A stretch of 12,177 nt of DNA from Vulcanimicrobiota bacterium (GTDB taxonomy: Bacteria > Vulcanimicrobiota > Vulcanimicrobiia > Eremiobacterales > Eremiobacteraceae): assembly GCA_019232725.1 (NCBI GenBank), contig JAFANK010000145.1, positions 1-12,177 on the forward strand, given 5' to 3'. The notes under the pieces are model-generated. The model searched no databases and was not told the DNA's origin. It was given only the letters and a program-made list of their open reading frames with translations. Shown here in pieces: positions 7,345 through 12,177 of the stretch. Position 1 is the first letter of the stretch; each line of letters begins with the position of its first letter. A program made the position numbers and the translations under genes.

Positions 7345-8001
7345 ATGATGTCGACCGAGCCGCGAAACGACAGTGTCCGTCTCGTGGGGGGATTCCTCGC
7401 GCTGCTGCTCGTCGGGTGCGGGAGCAATGCTTCCGTGCCGTCACTGCAAAGCGCTAGTCAGAACGCGACTCAGAACCAGTCGATTCTCACACCCCTGAAC
7501 AAGGGCAAACATTTCGTGGTGAGTAGTACGACGTTCAAAGACAATACCAAGGTGCCTCAGAGCATGGTATTCAACGGTTCGGGTTCCGGTTGCACGGGCG
7601 GCAACAAATCGCCGCAGCTTTCATGGTCGAAAACCCCCGCCGGAACCCGTAGCTATACGGTGCTCATGTTCGACGTCACCGCAAGTTTCACGCACTGGGG
7701 GATGTACAACATTCCAGCCAGCACGACAAGCTTGCCGGAGAATGCCGGAACCGCTGGCAGCCCAGATGGTCAGCAAATCCTCAATGACTTTGGTATCGGT
7801 CAGCAATACGACGGCCCGTGCCCGCCACCCGGCCCCGCGCACCATTACGTTATCACGGTATTTGCCCTCGACTGCACGTTAACGTTGCCCTCACCGCTTG
7901 GAAAGTTTCCGCCGTTCCCAGAGACGCTGCTCTACGCATTGATTGAAGCTGGCGACGATATACTCGGAACGGCTCAGATCACTGGGCTCTATTCGACCTG
8001 A
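7345..8001 (+). CDS. PEBP-family (YbhB/YbcL, Raf-kinase-inhibitor-like) lipoprotein
   Basis: From ATG 7345 the protein has 218 residues. GGAGG at 7337-7341 lies 3 nt before ATG 7345 and 6 nt before ATG 7348, so the second Met may be the true start. The N-terminus is a lipoprotein signal (VRLVGGFLALLLVGC, Cys25), followed by a Ser/Gln/Asn-rich linker. The phosphatidylethanolamine-binding-protein fold is shown by GGNKSPQLSW (85-94), FDVTASFTHWGMYNIP with Asp110 and His117 in the ligand pocket, and GPCPPPGPAHHYVITVFALD (157-176). The usual DPDAP segment is shortened to DVTAS, an atypical pocket edge. Bacterial YbhB-like proteins have no firmly established function. Here the lipid anchor would place it in the envelope. 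It is divergent from the lipoprotein-HTH-Mop unit and ends in TGA. Confidence 0.88.
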   Translation: MMSTEPRNDSVRLVGGFLALLLVGCGSNASVPSLQSASQNATQNQSILTPLNKGKHFVVSSTTFKDNTKVPQSMVFNGSGSGCTGGNKSPQLSWSKTPAGTRSYTVLMFDVTASFTHWGMYNIPASTTSLPENAGTAGSPDGQQILNDFGIGQQYDGPCPPPGPAHHYVITVFALDCTLTLPSPLGKFPPFPETLLYALIEAGDDILGTAQITGLYST

Positions 8002-8038
8002 TCACACGGATCGCAGCTCACCACGCTGGCGTTGATTC

Positions 8039-8050
8039 GCGACGCGTCGC
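8039..8050. promoter_or_regulatory. 12-nt perfect palindrome upstream of the E1/E2 operon, possible operator
   Basis: GCGACGCGTCGC is perfectly self-complementary and lies 42 nt before the E1-alpha ATG in the 91-nt gap. Its position suits a regulator-binding site. In GC-rich DNA such palindromes also occur by chance, and I saw no second copy or clear promoter hexamers around it. Confidence 0.2.
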
Positions 8051-8092
8051 CGAGGAAGAGAACCCCGGCGGCGCGTCAAACGATTGTGGCCC

Positions 8093-9109
8093 ATGAAGAG
8101 CGAGCCCAAGGTCCGTGCCTCGCTGCCTGACGGCCTCACCGCCGACACGCTGCGCGAAATGTACTATCGCATGGTGCTGACGCGCATGTGCGACGATCGC
8201 GCCTTTGCGCTCAATCGTCAAGGCAAAATTCCATTCGCCGCGACCTGCCAAGGTCATGAAGGCGTCCAGGTCGGCGCCGCCTATGCGCTCAAGCGCGGCA
8301 CTGATTGGCTCGTGCCTTATTATCGCGACACAGCGCTTGCACTGTCTTATGGGGTCACGCCGCGCGAGCAGCTGATGTGCCTGTTCGCACGCAAAGCAGA
8401 CATCTTCTCAAGTGGGCGTCAGTTCCCCAACCACTATAGCGTGCCCGACCGTAACATCGCGAGCATCTCCAGCATCATCGCCGCGCACGTCACGCATGGT
8501 GTGGGGATGGCGCTCGCCTTCCGCATGCGCAAGCAGCCGATCGTCACGCTCATCACGTTCGGTGAAGGCTCGACCAGCGAAGGCGAATGGCACGAAGCGC
8601 TCAACTTCGCCAGCATTCACAAAGTACCAGCAGTGTTTTTGTGTGAGAATAACGAGTTCGCGATCTCGGTGCCGCAGAAGCTGCAGATGGCGATCACGAA
8701 CGTCGCCGATCGCGCCGCAGGATACGGTATGCCAGGCGTCATCTGTGACGGCACGGATCCCGTCGCGACGTACACGGTCGTGCGCGCGGCTGTCGAACGC
8801 GCGCGTGCAGGCGAAGGCCCCACGCTTATCGAGGCCAAGTGCTATCGCGCGATGTCGCACACAAGCGATGACAATCAAGCCACCTATCGCACGCCGCAGG
8901 AGATCGAGGCGCTCAAGAGCCGAGATCCCATTCCGCGTTTTGAGGGATGGCTCAAAGACCGTGGCCTGATTGATGACGAGACGATTGCCCAGCTGAAGAA
9001 GAAAGCGCAAGCAGAGGTCGATGAGGCGACGGACTGGGCCGAGCAGCAGCCGCCGCCCACCGAGGAAGACCTGTACACCCATGTCTACGCGTCTGGGGCG
9101 CTGTCGTAG
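8093..9109 (+). CDS. 2-oxoacid dehydrogenase E1 component, alpha subunit (branched-chain type)
   Basis: This is the thiamine-diphosphate-binding alpha subunit of an alpha2beta2 E1 that decarboxylates a 2-oxoacid and transfers the acyl group to lipoyl-E2. The protein has 338 residues, usual for bacterial E1-alpha. The ThDP motif runs from Gly157 to Asn187: GEGSTSEGEWHEALNFA, then VPAVFLCENN. The second residue is Glu158 where GDG is more common; GEG also occurs in natural homologues. Other landmarks are GRQFPNHYSVPDRNIAS (substrate and cofactor entrance) and the flexible loop YRAMSHTSDDNQATYR. These resemble branched-chain 2-oxoacid dehydrogenases (BkdA/BfmBAA-like) more than pyruvate-specific E1, but acetoin or pyruvate use cannot be excluded. 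ATG 8093 was chosen over TTG 8084, although neither has a close ribosome-binding site. TAG ends the gene three bases before the beta subunit. Confidence 0.92.
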   Translation: MKSEPKVRASLPDGLTADTLREMYYRMVLTRMCDDRAFALNRQGKIPFAATCQGHEGVQVGAAYALKRGTDWLVPYYRDTALALSYGVTPREQLMCLFARKADIFSSGRQFPNHYSVPDRNIASISSIIAAHVTHGVGMALAFRMRKQPIVTLITFGEGSTSEGEWHEALNFASIHKVPAVFLCENNEFAISVPQKLQMAITNVADRAAGYGMPGVICDGTDPVATYTVVRAAVERARAGEGPTLIEAKCYRAMSHTSDDNQATYRTPQEIEALKSRDPIPRFEGWLKDRGLIDDETIAQLKKKAQAEVDEATDWAEQQPPPTEEDLYTHVYASGALS

Positions 9110-9112
9110 GCG

Positions 9113-10096
9113 ATGGCCGTTAAGACGGTGCTCGACGGCGTCCGCGACGCCATCCATGATGAGATGAAACGCGATGACCGCGTCTTCATCATGGGTGAGG
9201 ATGTCGGCCCGCGCGGGAATGTCTTTTTGATCACCAAAGGTTTTCTGGATGAGTTCGGCCGCGACCGCGTCATCGACACGCCGCTTGCCGAAGCCTCGAT
9301 CGTCGGTGTCGCCGTCGGTGCGGCAATGGCCGGCATGCGTCCGATCGCAGAGATCCAGTTCGCCGACTTCATCTATCCGGCGTACAACCAAATCGTCGGC
9401 GAGGCGGCCAAGATCCGCTATCGCACGGCGGGCGCACAGACGTGCCCGCTCGTGATCCGCACGCCCTACGGCGGTGGCGTGCGCGGCGCGCTCTCGCATT
9501 CGGTGAGCGTCGAAGCGCTTTTCTACCATGTCCCCGGACTGAAGATCTGCGTTCCATCGACGCCGCGCGATGCGCAAGGCATGCTGGTCAGCGCCATTCG
9601 CGATGAGGACCCCGTGCTGTTCTTGGAGCACAAGCGCACCTACCGGCTCATCAAAGGCGAGGTTCCCGACAGCGAGTTCACGGTGCCGATCGGCGTGGCC
9701 GATGTCGCCCGTACGGGCAAGGACCTTTCCGTCATCACCTACGGCCTGATGCGGCATTTCGCCGTGGAGGCAGCCGAAACGCTTGCCCGCGACGGTATTG
9801 ATGCCGAAGTGATCGACCTGCGCTCCGTGCGCCCGTTAGACCGCGCGACCATTCTCGATAGCGTGCGCAAAACTCGCCGTGCGCTCGTCGTGCACGAAGA
9901 TCAAAAATTTGGAGGCATCGGCGCCGAGGTATGCGCGATCATCGCCGAAGAGGCGCTGTTCGAACTCGATGCGCCGCTGCGCCGCGTCTGCGGACCGGAT
10001 GTACCCGCCATGGGCTACGCCAAAGAATATGAAGAGGCGTTCATGCCGAACCCCGAACGCATCGGGGCTGCGATGCGCGAGCTCGCCGCCTTCTAA
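9113..10096 (+). CDS. 2-oxoacid dehydrogenase E1 component, beta subunit (branched-chain type)
   Basis: The beta subunit pairs with the upstream alpha subunit to form the E1 active site and supplies the E2-binding transketolase C-terminal domain. The protein has 327 residues, the normal family length. Landmarks are MGEDVGPRGNVFLITKGF, DTPLAEASIVGVAVGAAMAG, EIQFADFIYPAYNQIVGEAA, RTPYGGGVRGALSHS, and the C-terminal domain segments VIDLRSVRPLDRATI, VVHEDQKFGGIGAEV and a conserved PNPERI near the end. The ATG follows the alpha stop by three bases in the same reading frame and has no strong ribosome-binding site of its own, which suggests translational coupling for equal subunit supply. It ends in TAA, 15 bases before the E2 start. 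Confidence 0.94.
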   Translation: MAVKTVLDGVRDAIHDEMKRDDRVFIMGEDVGPRGNVFLITKGFLDEFGRDRVIDTPLAEASIVGVAVGAAMAGMRPIAEIQFADFIYPAYNQIVGEAAKIRYRTAGAQTCPLVIRTPYGGGVRGALSHSVSVEALFYHVPGLKICVPSTPRDAQGMLVSAIRDEDPVLFLEHKRTYRLIKGEVPDSEFTVPIGVADVARTGKDLSVITYGLMRHFAVEAAETLARDGIDAEVIDLRSVRPLDRATILDSVRKTRRALVVHEDQKFGGIGAEVCAIIAEEALFELDAPLRRVCGPDVPAMGYAKEYEEAFMPNPERIGAAMRELAAF

Positions 10097-10102
10097 AGGA
10101 GA
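10096..10102 (+). promoter_or_regulatory. Ribosome-binding site that fixes the TTG start of E2
   Basis: The sequence AAAGGAGA overlaps the end of the E1-beta stop codon. It is about 9 nt before TTG 10112, the only plausible start codon that keeps the whole lipoyl domain. This supports a UUG start for the E2 gene. Confidence 0.7.
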
Positions 10103-10111
10103 ACGCCGCTC

Positions 10112-11398
10112 TTGGCCACCGTCACTATGCCGCAGCTCGGCGAGACCGTCACGGAAGGCACCGTCGGGCGCTGGCTCAAGAAGGTCGGCGAAAACGTCCA
10201 GAAATACGAGCCGCTGCTCGAAGTCGAGACCGACAAGGTCGCATCGGAAATACCATCGCCGTTTGCCGGTGTGCTGACGAAAATCCATGTTGAAGAGGGA
10301 ACGACGGTGCCGGTCGGCGCCGCGGTCTGCGACATCGGTGACGCTGCTGCCCCCGGTCCATCCACACAAGGGGCAGGGACGCCGGCTGCATCGAGCCCCT
10401 CGCCACCAGGCGGTGCAGAGGCGGCTTCCCCGCAACCGGCGAGCGTGCATAGCATCGTGGGCCCTGGCGCGGAGCGCAGCACGCCAACGGACGGCATCCG
10501 GTACTCTCCTGCGGTGCGCAAACTGGCTCGCGAACATCGCGTGGATCTGCGCCAGCTGTCCGGGAGCGGGCGTGGTGGACGAGTGACCGCGAGGGATGTG
10601 CTGATCTACGTCGATTCGGGCGCGACCCGGTTTTCGCCGGCTGCGCAAACGGCAGCGGTTGCCACTGCACCAACACCGGCGAAAGCAGTACCGCAAGCGA
10701 CCATTGCGCACGGCGACACGACGATACGCGTCACGCAGATGCGCAAGACCATCGCCGAGCACATGGTGCTTTCCAAGACGACGGTGCCGCACGCCTGGTC
10801 GATGGTCGAGGCTGACGTCACCGATCTCGTCAAATGGCGCGAAGCCGAAAAAGCCGGCTTCAAAGCTCGCGAAGGTGTGAATCTCACGTTCTTGCCGCTT
10901 GTCGTGCTCGCGGTGTGCGAATCGCTGCGCGAATTCCCGATGGTGAATGCCACGTGGGCTGGTGACCGCATCATCGTGCGCAAGCAGATCAACGTCGGCA
11001 TCGCCGTGGATATCGAAGATGGACTGGTCGTGCCGGTGGTCCGGGATGCCGATCACATGAGCCTGTCCGGTGTCGCCCGCAAGATCACGGAACTGGTCGA
11101 TAAGGCGCGCAGCCGCAAGCTCACGCTGGAAGAGATGTCCGATGGCACGATCACCGTGGATAACACGGGAGCGCTGGGCAGCATCGCCTCATATCCGATC
11201 ATCAACCCGCCGCAAGCGGCGATCATCACGATGGAGGCGATCGTCAAGCGGCCGTGGGTCATCCATGATGCCATCGCGATCCGGTCGATCATGAACCTGT
11301 GCTTGAGTCTGGATCACCGCGTGCTTGACGGCTCGATCGCCTCGCGCTTCCTCCAGTCTGTGAAGCGCCGGTTGGAGACCGCCCCAGCCAGCAGATGA
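10112..11398 (+). CDS. Dihydrolipoamide acyltransferase (E2) of a 2-oxoacid dehydrogenase complex
   Basis: E2 forms the core of the complex and moves the acyl group from lipoyl-lysine to CoA. The 428-residue protein starts at TTG. One lipoyl domain covers about residues 1-76, with the lipoylated Lys42 in ETDKVASE. An Ala/Pro/Ser/Gly linker follows. The peripheral subunit-binding domain (about 130-168) contains RYSPAVRKLAREHRVDL and GSGRGGRVTARDVL. A second Ala/Pro linker leads to the catalytic acyltransferase domain, which ends with SLDHRVLDGS; His402 and Asp406 are the active-site residues. A single lipoyl domain is common in branched-chain and many bacterial E2s. It is the third gene of the operon. 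No dihydrolipoamide dehydrogenase (E3) gene follows, so E3 must come from elsewhere in the genome. Confidence 0.94.
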   Translation: MATVTMPQLGETVTEGTVGRWLKKVGENVQKYEPLLEVETDKVASEIPSPFAGVLTKIHVEEGTTVPVGAAVCDIGDAAAPGPSTQGAGTPAASSPSPPGGAEAASPQPASVHSIVGPGAERSTPTDGIRYSPAVRKLAREHRVDLRQLSGSGRGGRVTARDVLIYVDSGATRFSPAAQTAAVATAPTPAKAVPQATIAHGDTTIRVTQMRKTIAEHMVLSKTTVPHAWSMVEADVTDLVKWREAEKAGFKAREGVNLTFLPLVVLAVCESLREFPMVNATWAGDRIIVRKQINVGIAVDIEDGLVVPVVRDADHMSLSGVARKITELVDKARSRKLTLEEMSDGTITVDNTGALGSIASYPIINPPQAAIITMEAIVKRPWVIHDAIAIRSIMNLCLSLDHRVLDGSIASRFLQSVKRRLETAPASR

Positions 11399-11401
11399 GT
11401 T

Positions 11402-11419
11402 CAGCCTCCTTTCAGGCTG
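11402..11419 (+). terminator. Short hairpin after the E2 gene, possible operon terminator
   Basis: CAGCCT (11402-11407) pairs with AGGCTG (11414-11419) around a 6-nt loop, just 3 nt after the E2 stop. The stem is only 6 bp and no T-run follows, so it may equally be an mRNA 3'-end stabiliser or chance. Confidence 0.35.
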
Positions 11420-11439
11420 GCCACGTAATGTAAGAAGCG

Positions 11440-11631
11440 GTGCACATGCGGCCGCTCCGTTTCGCAGTGATCGTCACCTGCGCCGGCGGCAATGGTGGCC
11501 AGCTGTTATTCGTCTTTCCGCAGCTCGATATAACGGTGATGATCACGGCAGCGAACTATGGCCAGTACCCGGTCTGGCAGAAATTCGTCAACGAGCTCGT
11601 GCCGGACTACATCGTCGCCGCCGTCCGCTGA
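11440..11631 (+). pseudogene. C-terminal remnant of a beta-lactamase-fold serine hydrolase
   Basis: The open frame is 63 codons at most (GTG 11440 or ATG 11446), with an in-frame TAA at 11431 just upstream. From about residue 15 it reads AGGNGGQLLFVFPQLDITVM, followed by ITAANYG and VWQKFVNELVPDYIVAAV. This matches the end of class C beta-lactamase-related serine hydrolases (PF00144 type): the GNGGQ turn, the VFPQLDITVMIT core strand and the terminal helix ending at an LPA-like motif. The SxxK and YxN catalytic motifs and some 300 residues before them are missing, and only about 40 bases separate the frame from E2. It is therefore most likely a 5'-deleted remnant. No ribosome-binding site is evident. 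An independent small protein is possible but less likely. Confidence 0.7.
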
Positions 11632-11649
11632 ACGGCACCACCGCAGTTT

Positions 11650-12177
11650 CTAAAAGGCGGGCGGCGCGTATGGGTCTGTTGCGGCGACCGCCTGCAGTTC
11701 TGCGGCCGACAGCGGCGGCGCGGTTGCGCCATAGGCAGCATCGATCGTCTGGATGAACGCATTAGCGACAAGCGCATAACCGGTATTCGAAGGATGAATG
11801 CCGTCGATGCTGAGCAGGCCTCCGCCGAATCCTAAGGTGCAGCAGAACGGTGGATTGACCGGAATGCCGCCGGCTTCGTGGATAGTGGCGAACAGCTTAT
11901 GCACATCCACAAGCGGCGCGCCGCTCGATAGCGCCGCCGCTGCGATGGCCGCGTTATATTGCGTGTTCAAGCTCTGCACTTGCACGGCGAATGCGTCGAC
12001 TAAGTAGTCGCCGGGTGCGCTGAGCACCGGCGTGACGCTGCCGCCTTTGAGGGTCGCAAGCGTCTTGAAGAAACCTGTTTCGGTGAGAAAACCGCCAGGA
12101 CCGACGTGATACGTCGCGGCGATATACGCGGTCACGGCTGTTGCGGGGATCGCCGGCACGCTGAACGGTGGCGCTTC
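11650..12177 (-). CDS. SGNH/GDSL-type hydrolase, C-terminal part, 5' end outside window
   Basis: The frame is open to the right edge, so 175 C-terminal residues are seen; an internal GTG at 12159 is not needed as a start. Block V of the SGNH family is present: SIDGIHPSNTGYALVANAF, with the catalytic Asp at 11803-11805 and His at 11794-11796. Upstream segments such as FAVQVQSLNTQYNAAIAAAA and APLVDVHKLFATI fit the helix and strand before block V in secreted lipase/esterase-like members. The Ser (block I), Gly and Asn blocks would lie beyond the edge. Family members hydrolyse esters or polysaccharide acyl groups; the substrate cannot be judged. The gene ends with TAG, converging on the serine-hydrolase remnant 18 bases away. 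Confidence 0.82.
   Translation of the reverse strand, partial: EAPPFSVPAIPATAVTAYIAATYHVGPGGFLTETGFFKTLATLKGGSVTPVLSAPGDYLVDAFAVQVQSLNTQYNAAIAAAALSSGAPLVDVHKLFATIHEAGGIPVNPPFCCTLGFGGGLLSIDGIHPSNTGYALVANAFIQTIDAAYGATAPPLSAAELQAVAATDPYAPPAF

Noticed and set aside
8408..9757. Long minus-strand open frame (449 codons) opposite E1-alpha and E1-beta
   Set aside because: It spans the junction of two well-conserved plus-strand genes and has no domain signature. A similar shadow lies at 9836-11056 opposite E1-beta and E2.
1..12177. Genome-wide reassignment of UAG to an amino acid
   Set aside because: The PucR-type HTH, E1-alpha and SGNH genes end at TAG exactly where homologues are expected to end, so TAG works as a stop. 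Only the M1/HEAT gene shows a mid-domain TAG.

Overview
This is a GC-rich bacterial chromosomal window with densely packed genes. It contains no phage, IS, CRISPR or tRNA/rRNA signal. Two Sec/lipobox lipoproteins, a FusA2-type EF-G paralogue, an M1 peptidase with a HEAT-repeat tail and a branched-chain-type 2-oxoacid dehydrogenase cluster suggest a free-living, probably aerobic soil or environmental bacterium. A poorly cultured GC-rich phylum such as Eremiobacterota would fit, as might Acidobacteriota. This placement is an impression from gene style, not a demonstrated one. UAG is an ordinary stop codon here (the PucR-type HTH, E1-alpha and SGNH genes end with it).

Layout. 1-567 (-): most of queE (7-carboxy-7-deazaguanine synthase, queuosine/preQ0 pathway), running off the left edge. 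683-2746 (+): an EF-G-like translational GTPase, divergent from queE, which lacks the catalytic switch II histidine. 2943-5501 (+): one M1-aminopeptidase/HEAT gene interrupted by a single in-frame TAG at 5052-5054; both halves are otherwise intact. 5541-7238 (-): a tightly packed three-gene unit read right to left: an Asn-rich lipoprotein, a short PucR-type HTH protein (1-nt overlap) and a Mop/TOBE molybdopterin- or molybdate-binding protein (11-nt overlap). 7345-8001 (+): a PEBP-family (YbhB-like) lipoprotein, divergent from that unit and preceded by a good sigma70-like promoter. 8093-11398 (+): an E1-alpha, E1-beta and E2 operon for a 2-oxoacid dehydrogenase complex, most like branched-chain types; no E3 gene is in the window. 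11440-11631 (+): a C-terminal remnant of a beta-lactamase-fold serine hydrolase. 11650-12177 (-): the C-terminal part of an SGNH/GDSL hydrolase, running off the right edge.

How the genes fit together. Only two groups look like functional units: the E1/E2 operon (oxidative decarboxylation of 2-oxoacids to acyl-CoA) and the lipoprotein-HTH-Mop unit. The latter is the least familiar combination and the best candidate for something undescribed, though it may be simple gene packing. No complete novel system can be demonstrated from this sequence. The points most worth checking are the amber-interrupted peptidase, the lipoprotein/PucR-HTH/Mop unit, the histidine-less EF-G paralogue and the serine-hydrolase remnant. 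No gene-free stretch exceeds 300 bases; the longest is 2747-2942.
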